Positions 25,479 through 34,060 of a DNA stretch of 64,000 bases are shown here, piece by piece. Source of the DNA: Halobellus rarus (lineage in GTDB: Archaea; Halobacteriota; Halobacteria; Halobacteriales; Haloferacaceae); contig NZ_JANHDI010000016.1 in assembly GCF_024494595.1 (NCBI RefSeq), positions 29,571 to 93,570 of the forward strand, given 5' to 3'. Both the position numbers and the translations under genes were made by a program. The notes beneath the pieces were generated by a model. That model was not told the origin of the DNA. It saw nothing but the letters and a program-made list of their open reading frames with translations, and searched no databases. Numbering within the stretch: position 1 is the stretch's first letter; every line of letters begins with the position of its first letter.

Positions 25479-26513
25479 TCAGTCATCGTCGAACGAGATT
25501 ATCCCTTTGATTACGGTCGGTTCCATCGCGCGGCCGAACGCGTCGTCGACGTTCTCCAGCGACGACCGGAAGTCGACCATCCCCTCGACGTCGACGACGC
25601 CGTCGGCCAGCAGGTCGATCGCCGCCGAATACGTGTTGGCGTAGCGGAACGATCCGTGAACGTCGATCTCGTTGTCGATCACCTCCAGGACGTCGAAGGG
25701 GACCTCAGCCTCGTCAGAGAGGCCGACGAGCACCACGGTTCCGCCGCGGCACACCCCGTCGAGCGTCGATCTGATCGAGGGTTCCGCCCCGGACGCCTCG
25801 ACGACGACGTCGGCACCCACGCCGTCGGTGTACTCGTCGACGGCCGTTTCGAGGTCCGTCCCCGCGACGTTGATCGCGCGGTCGACACCGCGTGCGCGGG
25901 CGAACTCCAGTTTCTCCGGGACGATGTCAGTGATGATGACGTCCGTCGCTCCGGCCGCGCGAGCGGCCTCGGCGACCATCAGTCCGATCGGGCCGGCACC
26001 GGTGACGAGGACGGTGTCGCCGGTGCCGACGTCCCCGCGTCGCGCGGCGTGGATCCCAACCGATAGCGGTTCACAGAGCGCTCCCTCGACCGTCGAAACA
26101 GTCTCCGGGAGTTTGTACGCGAAATCGGCCGGCCAGGCGACGTACTCCGCGAACGCGCCGTCGTGCGGGGGCGTCGCCATAAATTCGACCGACTCACAGA
26201 GGTGGTACTCTCCCCGCTTGCAGTGGGCGCATCGACGACACGGCACGCCGGGTTCCAAGGCGACGCGGTCGCCCGCTTCGAGCCCGGTGACGTCGTCGCC
26301 GACCTCGACGACGTCGCCGGCGCTCTCGTGGCCGAGAACGAGTGGATCCTCGACGACGTAGTCGCCGATCCGGCCGTGCTCGTAGTAGTGGACGTCCGAG
26401 CCGCAGATGCCGACGTCGCGTATCGCGACGAGCACCTCGTCCGGTCCGAGTGTCGGGCGTCCCCGATCCTGCAGTTCGAACTCCATCGGTTCGACTAACA
26501 CAGCGGTTCGCAT
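25479..26513 (-). CDS. Sorbitol/xylitol-type polyol dehydrogenase
   Basis: Start 26513 (344 residues) is supported by a TATA box 27 bases upstream. The zinc-site segment VGICGSDVHYYEHGRIGDYV and the HGSFRYANTYSAAIDLLADG block near residue 290 are typical of sorbitol (L-iditol 2-) and xylitol dehydrogenases. Structural cysteines are in GVPCRRCAHCKRGEYHLCE, and the NAD site is VLVTGAGPIGLMVAEAA. The enzyme would oxidise a polyol at C2 to a ketose. It stands among ketose kinases and aldolases, which supports polyol use as carbon source. Confidence 0.85.
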   Translation of the reverse strand: MRTAVLVEPMEFELQDRGRPTLGPDEVLVAIRDVGICGSDVHYYEHGRIGDYVVEDPLVLGHESAGDVVEVGDDVTGLEAGDRVALEPGVPCRRCAHCKRGEYHLCESVEFMATPPHDGAFAEYVAWPADFAYKLPETVSTVEGALCEPLSVGIHAARRGDVGTGDTVLVTGAGPIGLMVAEAARAAGATDVIITDIVPEKLEFARARGVDRAINVAGTDLETAVDEYTDGVGADVVVEASGAEPSIRSTLDGVCRGGTVVLVGLSDEAEVPFDVLEVIDNEIDVHGSFRYANTYSAAIDLLADGVVDVEGMVDFRSSLENVDDAFGRAMEPTVIKGIISFDDD

Positions 26514-26534
26514 ACGAAACAGCACGTGAATCCA

Positions 26535-26544
26535 CTATTAAAAT
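26535..26544 (-). promoter_or_regulatory. TATA box (ATTTTAATAG) of the polyol dehydrogenase
   Basis: On the minus strand the element is centred 27 bases before the ATG at 26513, the normal distance for leaderless transcription. It implies that this gene is read from its own promoter rather than from dgoD. Confidence 0.65.
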
Positions 26545-26623
26545 GTACGGGTCACGGTGAGCCAGAACGGGCTCGCCCGGACACCGATCGGCGCGGCGCA
26601 CTGGCTCACTCGGGCCCCGGCGC

Positions 26624-27775
26624 TCACCACTCGGCGACGCTGCTGTCCTCGTGGTGCCAGACCGGGTTGTACCAGTTGACTTCGGCCTCGGCCTGTTCGC
26701 GGACGCGCTCTTCGTCGATCTCGATTCCGAGGCCCGGACCGGTCGGGCGATCGACGTACCCGTCCTCGAACGCGAACGTTTCGGGGTCTTCGAGGAACGC
26801 CAAGCGCTGGCTCTCGCCGGGTGCCTCGAGGCCGAGGTCCTGTTCTTGCATCACGACGTTCTGCGAGCAGAAGCCGACCTGGAGGCTGGCGGCGAAAGCG
26901 ATCGGGCCGAGCGGGCAATGGGGGATGACGGCGACGTCGAACGATTCCGCGAGCGAGGCCACCTTCTTGAGTTCGCTGATACCGCCGACGTGTGTGACGT
27001 CGGGCTGGATGACCGAGACCGCGTCGTCGACGAACAGGTGTTTGAAGTCGTACCGGGAATAGAATCGCTCGCCGGTGGCGATCGGGATCGTCGTCCGATC
27101 GCTGAGCGCGGCGAACCCCTCGCTGTGTTCGGGGAGCAGCGGCTGGTCGACGAACATCAGGTCGTACGGCTCGAGCCGGCGGAGGAGTTCGGCGGCCATC
27201 GGCTTCGAGACGCGGCCGTGGAAGTCGACGCCGAGGAAGGCGTCGTCGCCGACGGCCTCTCTGACTGCCGCTACCCGATCGATAGCGCGGTCGACGACCG
27301 CGGGCGTCTCGATCGGCCGGAACTCGCGGGCGAAGTTGAGTTTGAACGCCCGATACCCCTGCTCGTAGTCCGCACGGGCCGAACGAGCGATGTTCTCGGG
27401 GCTCTCGCCGCCGAGCCACTGGTAGACGAGCATCCGCTCGCGGACGTGCCCGCCGAGCAGTTCGTGGACGGGAGCGCCGTAGTGGCGTCCTTTAATGTCC
27501 CAGAGCGCGTGATCGATGCCCGCCAAGGCGCTCATCAGGATCGGCCCGCCGCGAAAGTAGCCGCTCTGGTAGAGCTTCCGCCACTGGTACTCGGTGCGGA
27601 GCGGGTCGGTCCCCAGGAGGTACCCCTCCACCAGTTCGCCGACCGCCGTCCGGACGGTGTCGAGTCGCCCCTGGATGATCGGTTCCCCCCACCCGACGAC
27701 GCCCTCGTCGGTCTCCAGTTTCAGGAGTAACCACCGCGGGGGAACGGCGAACAGTTCGTAGTCCGTGATTTGCAT
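26624..27775 (-). CDS. dgoD: D-galactonate dehydratase
   Basis: The start at 27775 (383 residues) is nearly the length of Escherichia coli DgoD (382), and the resemblance runs end to end: LPPRW-like VPPRWLLLKLETDEGVVGWG, YFRGGPILMSALAGIDHALW, VDFHGRVSKPMAAELL, and the ending NPVWHHEDSSVAEW. It belongs to the enolase superfamily. Acidic metal ligands lie in DFHGR and ATGERF, and His in PHCPLGPIAFAASL. The reaction is dehydration of D-galactonate to 2-dehydro-3-deoxygalactonate. Related acids such as fuconate are possible. A PfkB kinase and class I aldolase in the island could complete a De Ley-Doudoroff route. Confidence 0.88.
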   Translation of the reverse strand: MQITDYELFAVPPRWLLLKLETDEGVVGWGEPIIQGRLDTVRTAVGELVEGYLLGTDPLRTEYQWRKLYQSGYFRGGPILMSALAGIDHALWDIKGRHYGAPVHELLGGHVRERMLVYQWLGGESPENIARSARADYEQGYRAFKLNFAREFRPIETPAVVDRAIDRVAAVREAVGDDAFLGVDFHGRVSKPMAAELLRRLEPYDLMFVDQPLLPEHSEGFAALSDRTTIPIATGERFYSRYDFKHLFVDDAVSVIQPDVTHVGGISELKKVASLAESFDVAVIPHCPLGPIAFAASLQVGFCSQNVVMQEQDLGLEAPGESQRLAFLEDPETFAFEDGYVDRPTGPGLGIEIDEERVREQAEAEVNWYNPVWHHEDSSVAEW

Positions 27776-27904
27776 AGCCGTTTCAACACCGAGCAGGCAC
27801 TTGAATGGCGGGCTCCGGTCCGCGGTGGATCGGGGAACCTCCGGTCGCGACCCGGGTCGGTCACATAGATTTAATTGCGGCGGGGCCGCGTGTACGAACG
27901 ACGT

Positions 27905-28678
27905 ATGAGCGTACTGGAGAGCTTCTCCCTCGAGGGAGACGTGGCTGTCGTTACCGGTGCCGCACAGGGTCTCGGCAAGCAGATGGCGGCGGCGCTCGCG
28001 GAGATGGGCGCCGACGTGGCGATTGCCGACGTGAATCGCGAGAAGGCCGAACGGACCGCGGCGGAACTCGACGGGGAAACGGACGTGGTTCCCGTGGAGG
28101 CGGACGTCACCGACGAGGCATCGGTCGAGGCGATGGTCGAATCGGTGACCGACCGGCTGGGACCGATCGACGTGCTCGTCAACAACGCCGGCATCGTCGA
28201 GCATTCGCCGGCCGAGGAGACGTCGATCGAGTCCTGGCGGCGGGTACTCTCGGTCAACCTCGACGGCGTCTTCCTCTGTGCCAAGCACGTCGGTCAGAGG
28301 ATGCTGGATCGAGGCGAGGGCCGGATCGTCAACATCGCCTCGATGTCGGGCATCGACGTCAACGTGCCGCAGAAACAGGCCAGTTATAATAGCACGAAAG
28401 CCGGCGTGTCGATGCTCACGAGGTCGCTGGCCGTCGAGTGGGCCGACCGCGGCGTCCGGGTCAACGCCATCGCACCGGGCTATATGCGCACAGACCTCGT
28501 CGACGAGACGCTCGAAGCGGACCCGGAGATGGAAGAGACCTGGCTGGAGAATACACCGATGGGACGTCTCGGACGACCCGAGGAGTTACAGGAACTCGTC
28601 GTCTACCTCGCCTCCGACGCTTCCTCGTACATGACCGGCTCGACGGTCGTGATAGACGGCGGATACACCTCAAGGTAG
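27905..28678 (+). CDS. SDR family polyol/sugar dehydrogenase
   Basis: The 257-residue protein is a classical short-chain dehydrogenase. The NAD(P) loop is VTGAAQGLGKQMA, followed by NNAGIVEH. Catalytic Ser lies in VNIASMSG, and Tyr and Lys in ASYNSTKAGVSML. The segment SGIDVNVPQKQASYNSTKAG is characteristic of polyol and gluconate-type SDRs (threitol, arabitol, 5-keto-gluconate enzymes). It is the only gene of the central island on the plus strand, facing away from dgoD. TTTAAT at about 27870 is the probable promoter. The stop converges with the FGGY kinase gene. Confidence 0.87.
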   Translation: MSVLESFSLEGDVAVVTGAAQGLGKQMAAALAEMGADVAIADVNREKAERTAAELDGETDVVPVEADVTDEASVEAMVESVTDRLGPIDVLVNNAGIVEHSPAEETSIESWRRVLSVNLDGVFLCAKHVGQRMLDRGEGRIVNIASMSGIDVNVPQKQASYNSTKAGVSMLTRSLAVEWADRGVRVNAIAPGYMRTDLVDETLEADPEMEETWLENTPMGRLGRPEELQELVVYLASDASSYMTGSTVVIDGGYTSR

Positions 28679-28728
28679 CGTCGGAGCCCACGACTGGGTA
28701 GGGCCGCAATCGCGAATCGGGCGGAAAC

Positions 28729-30192
28729 TCAGACGTCTCTCGGGAGTCCCCGCATCCGCTCTTTCGCGCGCTCCCACCCCTCCGAGCCCGAGGGTTCGTA
28801 CGTCGAGAGGTCGAAGGCGTCGGCGACGAGGCGACGCCCCGCCTCGACGTTCGCGAGGGTCCCGACCGCGACCGCCTGCGTCAGGACGTTGCCGACGGCG
28901 GTCGCCTCCGCCGGTCCGGCCGTCACCGGCCGGTCGGTGGCGTCAGCCAAGAGCCGACAGAACAGGTCGTTGCGGACGCCGCCCCCGCCGAGGGCGATCC
29001 GATCGGGCGACTCGCCGGCCGCCGCGGCCAACGCGTCGAACGCGAGCGCCGTCTTCGTCACGAGGCTGTCCAGCAGACAGCGGACGACCGCCCCCCGAGA
29101 GTCAGGGACCGGCTGGTCCGTCCGGCGGCAGTACGAACGGATCTGCTCCGGCATCGGCTCCTCGATCGAGAAAGCCTCCGCGTCCGGGTCGACGAGCCCG
29201 CGCCGCGGCTCCGCCTCCCGGGCGGCCGAAAGCAAGTGCTCGTACTCGACCGGCTCCCCCGCCTCCCGCCACGCCGCGCGGCACTCCTCCAGCAGGAAGA
29301 ACCCGTTGACGTTCTTCAGGAGGCGGACGGTGCCGTCGGCACCGAGCTCGTTCGAGAACGCGTGTTCGAACGCCGCGTTAGTGCGAACCGGTCCGTCGCG
29401 TTCGACCCCGAGGATGAACCACGATCCGGTGTTGAGGAACGCCGCATCCCCGGAGAGCGGGAGCCCCGCTACCGCCGCCGCGGTGTCGTGGCTGGCTGGC
29501 GTGAGCAGTTCGGGCGGGGAGTCGGGATCGGGCGCGAACCGATCGTCGACGGGACCCAGGCGCTCGCCGGGTTCCGAAAGCGGCGGCAGGATCGCGGTCG
29601 GGAGCCCCAGTTCGTCCAGGAGGCCCCTCGCCCACTCGCGGGTGCCGGCGTCGACCATCTGCGTGGTCGACGCGATGGTCACCTCGCCGGCCGGCCGGCC
29701 TCCAAGCAGGAACGAGAGCAGTTGCGGCATCAACAGCAGTCGGTCGGCCCGATCGAGCAGTCCGGGCTCCCGTTCCGCGAGCGTGTGCACCTGCCAGAGC
29801 GTGTTCGGCGTGTTCCAGTTCGTGATGCCGGTGGCCTCGAACAGCCGTCGCTTCCCCACGTCCTCGAACAGTTCCTTACGCGTGGCCGTCGCGTCGGGGT
29901 CACGATACGACGTCGGCGCGCGCAGGAGTTCGCCGTCCGCCAGGAGGCCGAAATCGAGCCCCCAAGTGTCGATTCCGACCGTGTCCAGTCGGCCGGCCCG
30001 GTCGGCTGCTGCGTCCAGGCCGGCCGCGATCTCGTCGACGAGGGCATCGACGTCCCAGACGTACCGCCCGTCCCGATCGACCGGTCGGTTGTCGAATCGG
30101 TAGACCTCGCTCACGTCGAACGTCGACGATGTGACGCGACCGAGGTAGACCGTTCCGCCGCTCGCGCCCAGATCGATGGCAACGTGGTTCAT
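28729..30192 (-). CDS. FGGY-family kinase, rhamnulokinase-like
   Basis: The 487-residue protein starts VAIDLGASGGTVYLGRVTS, the phosphate-1 loop of FGGY kinases in the form seen in rhamnulokinase. Other marks are VGIDTWGLDFGLL, ATGITNWNTPNTLWQVHTLA, SHDTAAAVAGLP with the catalytic Asp, GSWFILGVE, and IALGGGGVRNDLFCRLLADA for adenosine binding. It would put a phosphate on C1 of a ketose such as rhamnulose, fuculose or xylulose. The class II aldolase gene lies 18 bases upstream on the same strand, so the pair should act in sequence. No isomerase gene is present in the island. Confidence 0.85.
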   Translation of the reverse strand: MNHVAIDLGASGGTVYLGRVTSSTFDVSEVYRFDNRPVDRDGRYVWDVDALVDEIAAGLDAAADRAGRLDTVGIDTWGLDFGLLADGELLRAPTSYRDPDATATRKELFEDVGKRRLFEATGITNWNTPNTLWQVHTLAEREPGLLDRADRLLLMPQLLSFLLGGRPAGEVTIASTTQMVDAGTREWARGLLDELGLPTAILPPLSEPGERLGPVDDRFAPDPDSPPELLTPASHDTAAAVAGLPLSGDAAFLNTGSWFILGVERDGPVRTNAAFEHAFSNELGADGTVRLLKNVNGFFLLEECRAAWREAGEPVEYEHLLSAAREAEPRRGLVDPDAEAFSIEEPMPEQIRSYCRRTDQPVPDSRGAVVRCLLDSLVTKTALAFDALAAAAGESPDRIALGGGGVRNDLFCRLLADATDRPVTAGPAEATAVGNVLTQAVAVGTLANVEAGRRLVADAFDLSTYEPSGSEGWERAKERMRGLPRDV

Positions 30193-30210
30193 CGGTTCAG
30201 ACCTCGGCGG

Positions 30211-30864
30211 TCACTGTCCGTAGCTGTCGAGCTTCCCGCTCAGCCGATCGATCTCGTCGTCGGGGAGAATCTCCGGGTCGCCGATGGCGCGGGCCTGATA
30301 GTGGATGCGGGCGCAGTACTCCACCATCAACGCGACGTTGTAGGCGTCTTCGAGGGAGTCGTCCGCGGTCAACACGCCGTGGTTGCGGAGTAGCGTCGCG
30401 TTGTAGGACTCGCCGAGCGCGTCGACCGCGGCCTCGCCCAGTGCCGCGGTCGCGTGCGTCGCGTACTCCGAGGCCGGAACCTCCGTTCCGGTGAAGGCGA
30501 TGAGGTAATGCGAGGCCGGAATCGACTCTCCGAGGGAGGCGAACGTCGTCGCGTACGGCGAGTGGGTGTGGACCACGCCGCCGACGTCCGGACGCTCGCG
30601 GTAGACCGCCAGGTGCATCGGGACCTCCGTCGAGGGATCGACGTCGCCCTCGACGACGTTGCCGTCGGTGTCGACGATCGGCACGTCCGACGGGTCGATC
30701 TCCTCGTAGGGGATCCCCGACGGACTGATCGCGATGTGATTCTCGTCGAGCCGGGCGCTGAGGTTGCCACCGGTGCCGGTCGTCAGGTCGTCTTCCAGCA
30801 GGCTCCGCCCGTACTCACAGATGGCGTTACGCGTCTCGTAGTAGTCGATGTCCGTGTCTGTCAT
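30211..30864 (-). CDS. Class II aldolase, L-fuculose-phosphate-type
   Basis: The 217-residue protein has the FucA/AraD fold. GTGGNLSAR (30-38) and SPSGIPYEEI bind phosphate, Glu80 in DPSTEVPMHLAVY is the catalytic acid, and zinc ligands are His99 and His101 in GVVHTHSPYATTF plus His162 in LLRNHGVLT. The enzyme cleaves a ketose 1-phosphate to dihydroxyacetone phosphate and an aldehyde (lactaldehyde for fuculose). It heads a two-gene unit with the FGGY kinase and lies 124 bases behind the ABC ATPase gene. A CTTACTAAC element 29 bases before the start is a possible own promoter. Confidence 0.86.
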   Translation of the reverse strand: MTDTDIDYYETRNAICEYGRSLLEDDLTTGTGGNLSARLDENHIAISPSGIPYEEIDPSDVPIVDTDGNVVEGDVDPSTEVPMHLAVYRERPDVGGVVHTHSPYATTFASLGESIPASHYLIAFTGTEVPASEYATHATAALGEAAVDALGESYNATLLRNHGVLTADDSLEDAYNVALMVEYCARIHYQARAIGDPEILPDDEIDRLSGKLDSYGQ

Positions 30865-30988
30865 ACTCGTGTGTCAGTTGATTTCCGTGCGTTAGTAAGT
30901 GGTTCGATACGGTTTATATCGAGACCGAGGCGTCGATCGATCCCTGGAACGAGTCCGGCACCCGTTCGGGTGGAGACGGGCCCGTCGC

Positions 30989-32137
30989 TTACGTCTGCCC
31001 TTCGAGTTCGACTTCGGCGTCCTCGCCGAGTTTGCGCTGGTGGATCGTCTCGCCGTCCTCGTCGTCGAACAGGTGGACGTCGTCGTCGGGGATCTCGACG
31101 TACACCGACTGCCCTTCGGTGATCGCGCGCTGGCCGTCGGTCTCGACGATGAACGTCCGATCGCCCTCCTGCTCGGTGGCGCGGAGGTAGACGTACGAGA
31201 TGCTGCCCATCGGTTCGACGACGTCGACCTCGGCCTCCAGCTCGTGGCTGGACCGGGGCGTGTCGTGGATCTTCGCGTCCTCGGGACGGATACCCAGCAC
31301 GAGTTCGTTACGGCTGCCGGCCGCTGACTGCATCTCCCGGGTCAGGTCGAAGTCGAATCCGTCGAGGCGGAGCGTCCCGCCCTCGGTCTGTCCCTCGAAG
31401 AAGTTCATCGACGGCGACCCGAGGAACCCGGCGACGAACCGGTTTTTCGGGCGGTAGAAGCACTCCAACGGCGTACCGACCTGCTGCAGTTCGCCGTAGT
31501 TGAGAACGACGAGCCGATCGCCCATCGTCATCGCCTCGGTCTGGTCGTGGGTGACGTACAGCGTCGTCACGTCCAGTTCGTTCTGGAGGCGGTTGATCTC
31601 GGTCCGCATCTCCGTCCGGAGCTTCGCGTCTAGGTTCGAGAGCGGCTCGTCCATCAGGAAGACGTCCGGGTTGCGGACGATGGCCCGCCCGAGCGCCACG
31701 CGCTGCTGCTGACCGCCGGACATCTCGCCGGGCGTGTTGTCCAGCAACCGACCGATCCCCATCTTCTCGGCCGTCTCGCGAACGCGGGTCTCGATCTCGT
31801 CGTCCGACAGATCCGTCGACATCTTGAGACCGAACGCCATGTTCTCTTCGACCGTCATATTGGGATACAGCGCGTAGTTCTGGAACACCATCGCGATGTC
31901 GCGCGCCCGCGGCCCCAGTTCGTTGACGATCGTGTCGCCGATGACGACGTCGCCCTCGGTCTGTCTCTCGAGGCCGGCGACGATGCGGAGGAGCGTCGAC
32001 TTCCCGCTGCCGGAGGGACCGACGAACACGACGAACTCGCCGTCCTCGATCTCGAGCGACACGTCGTCGACGGCGACGACCGCGTCGCCCCCGGAGCCGA
32101 ACCGCTTCGTGACGGTATCGAGGTCTATCTTTGCCAT
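30989..32137 (-). CDS. Sugar ABC transporter ATP-binding protein (MalK/UgpC type)
   Basis: The 382-residue protein has Walker A GPSGSGKST at 40-48, the Q-loop region FQNYALYPNMTVEEN, the ABC signature MSGGQQQRVALGRAIV, and Walker B VFLMDEPLSNLDAKL. A C-terminal OB-type regulatory domain begins near residue 240, with LVLGIRPEDAKI. Together these are the marks of CUT1-family ATPases that drive sugar uptake. It is the last gene of the transporter cluster, 85 bases after the second permease, and supplies ATP hydrolysis for both permeases. Confidence 0.92.
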   Translation of the reverse strand: MAKIDLDTVTKRFGSGGDAVVAVDDVSLEIEDGEFVVFVGPSGSGKSTLLRIVAGLERQTEGDVVIGDTIVNELGPRARDIAMVFQNYALYPNMTVEENMAFGLKMSTDLSDDEIETRVRETAEKMGIGRLLDNTPGEMSGGQQQRVALGRAIVRNPDVFLMDEPLSNLDAKLRTEMRTEINRLQNELDVTTLYVTHDQTEAMTMGDRLVVLNYGELQQVGTPLECFYRPKNRFVAGFLGSPSMNFFEGQTEGGTLRLDGFDFDLTREMQSAAGSRNELVLGIRPEDAKIHDTPRSSHELEAEVDVVEPMGSISYVYLRATEQEGDRTFIVETDGQRAITEGQSVYVEIPDDDVHLFDDEDGETIHQRKLGEDAEVELEGQT

Positions 32138-32222
32138 CGGAGTCCTCCCGAGGACCGGTCGGTCCCCACGGTAGGAGCGAAGTGGTTTCGAGGCGGTTCG
32201 GCCGATCGTGAGTGTAGAACGC

Positions 32223-33098
32223 TCATTCTTTGATCACCACGCCGAAGCTGAGTCCGGCAGCGAGATACCTGTTGACGGCGATGACGAAGATGACGACGGG
32301 GATGATCGTCGCGGTGGTCGCCGCGGCGAGCATTCCCCATTCGATCTGACGCACGCCGATGAACTGATACACCTGCATCGTCACCGTCACCGCGTTGTTG
32401 TTCGTCAGCACCAGCGAGAACAGCAGTTCGATCCAGGCGAAGATGAAACTGATGATCGCGACCGAGAAGATGCCGGGCTTCGCCGCCGGCAGAATCACTT
32501 TCCGGAACGCCTGGAACCGGGTCGCGCCGTCGACGCGGGCGGCCTCCTCCAGCGTCTCTGGAATGCCGTCGAAGAAGGCCTTCATCACCCACACGACCAA
32601 CGAGATGTTGATCGTGATGTACATAAAGATCATCCCGATCCGCGTGTCGTAGAGGTTCAGCGCTCTGAAGATCACGAAGAACGGGATGATGACGGCGACG
32701 GGCGGGAGCATCCGCGAGGAGAGGATCCACACGAGGACATCCCGCTGTTTCGGGATGTCGTACCGCGAGAGCACGTACGCCGCCGGGACGCCGATCAGCA
32801 GGACGAGGATCACGGAGGCGCTGACCATGAACACGCTGTTGAAGAACGCGTAGACGAAGCTCGACTGCTGGAGCAGCTGGATGTAGTTGTAGACCGTGGG
32901 CAGGAAGATCCAGTCCGGGGGCAGCGAGATGGCCGCGGTGGGCGGCTTCAGCGACATCGAGACGATCCAGTACAGCGGGAACAGGACCACGAAGGACCAC
33001 ACGAGCAACGCGGCGTGGCGTCCGGCCGAGACGAGTCTCTCCCTGTTCGTCTTCGACAGTCGGCTGTCGGGCTGCTGTGCGTCGTCGACGGCCGCCAT
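32223..33098 (-). CDS. Carbohydrate ABC transporter permease (MalG type)
   Basis: The ATG at 33098 (291 residues) overlaps the upstream permease stop in TGATG, so the two are translationally coupled. Six helices are predicted. The conserved cytoplasmic EAA loop reads EAARVDGATRFQAFRKVILP, followed by AAKPGIFSVAIISFIFAW, and SRMLPPVAVIIPFFVIF marks the MalG class. Together with the permease at 33098-34033 it forms the channel for the sugar. The C-terminus LSFGVVIKE is the usual short tail. Confidence 0.9.
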   Translation of the reverse strand: MAAVDDAQQPDSRLSKTNRERLVSAGRHAALLVWSFVVLFPLYWIVSMSLKPPTAAISLPPDWIFLPTVYNYIQLLQQSSFVYAFFNSVFMVSASVILVLLIGVPAAYVLSRYDIPKQRDVLVWILSSRMLPPVAVIIPFFVIFRALNLYDTRIGMIFMYITINISLVVWVMKAFFDGIPETLEEAARVDGATRFQAFRKVILPAAKPGIFSVAIISFIFAWIELLFSLVLTNNNAVTVTMQVYQFIGVRQIEWGMLAAATTATIIPVVIFVIAVNRYLAAGLSFGVVIKE

Positions 33099-34033
33099 CA
33101 GTCCCACACCCCCTCGAACCCGACCTTGATGATCAGGATGTTACACAGCGCGACGATGCCGACGAGGTAGACGATTGCGATGGCGGCCGCGCCGCCGAGG
33201 TCCACGAACGTGAACCCGGTCTGGAAGATGTTGATGCTCACCAGCTCCGTCGCCGTCCCGGGACCGCCGCTCGTGAGGCTGAACACCAGTCCGAACGTCC
33301 GGAACAGGTCGATCAGCCGGATCAGAATCGCGACGAACAGCACCGGTTTCATGTACGGGATGATGACGTGGACGTACCGCCGCCACAGCGGCGCGCCGTC
33401 GACCTTCGACGCCTCGAGTAGCGTCTTCGGCACCGAGGACATCCCCGCGTAGAAGATGATGAACATGAACGGCGTCCAGTTCCACGTGTCCACCAGGATC
33501 ACCGTCAGTAGCGGCACGTCGCTGAGGAAGTTGGGGGCGACGAACGGGGTGAACTGCTGGATTAAGAACGGGATGATTCCGATCTCCGTGTTCAGCATAA
33601 TCCGTCCGATCGTCGCGAGCGAGACGGGCGCGACGGCCATCGGGATGATGAAGGCGATCCGATAGAACGTCTTCATCCGGTCCGATTTGACGCCGGTCAC
33701 GAGCGCGGCGAGGACGAACCCGATGCCGGTCTCTAAGGCCAGCGCGCCGGCGACGAAGGTGATCGTGATCACGAACGAGTTGATCGCGCCGCCGCTCGTG
33801 AACACCCGCTCGTAGTTCGCCAGTCCGTTGAACTGGCCGATCGTCGTCGGGTCGGTGAGCTGGTACTTGACGAGGCTCAGGTACAGGTCGTACGCCCCCG
33901 GGAAGATGGTGATCAGAAGCATCACGAGCACCATCGGGGTGATGAACCAGTACGGGAGGTAGGCGTTCCACAGCTCCCGCAGCCTAGCCAGTCCGGACGG
34001 GCCCTGTGATGTGGTTTGGGTTGGTGTGCTCAT
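33098..34033 (-). CDS. Carbohydrate ABC transporter permease (MalF type)
   Basis: The 311-residue protein has six helices and the EAA loop (LLEASKVDGAPLWRRYVHVI). The FVLVPMVL-like first helix reads PYWFITPMVLVMLLITIFPG, and LVDTWNWTPFMFIIFYAGMS is a common block of this class. It is the first of two permease genes, 27 bases behind the binding-protein gene and overlapping the second permease by one base. It forms a heterodimer with the MalG-type protein. Confidence 0.9.
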   Translation of the reverse strand: MSTPTQTTSQGPSGLARLRELWNAYLPYWFITPMVLVMLLITIFPGAYDLYLSLVKYQLTDPTTIGQFNGLANYERVFTSGGAINSFVITITFVAGALALETGIGFVLAALVTGVKSDRMKTFYRIAFIIPMAVAPVSLATIGRIMLNTEIGIIPFLIQQFTPFVAPNFLSDVPLLTVILVDTWNWTPFMFIIFYAGMSSVPKTLLEASKVDGAPLWRRYVHVIIPYMKPVLFVAILIRLIDLFRTFGLVFSLTSGGPGTATELVSINIFQTGFTFVDLGGAAAIAIVYLVGIVALCNILIIKVGFEGVWD

Positions 34034-34060
34034 TGATTGTCTTGTGAGACGGCAAGCGTC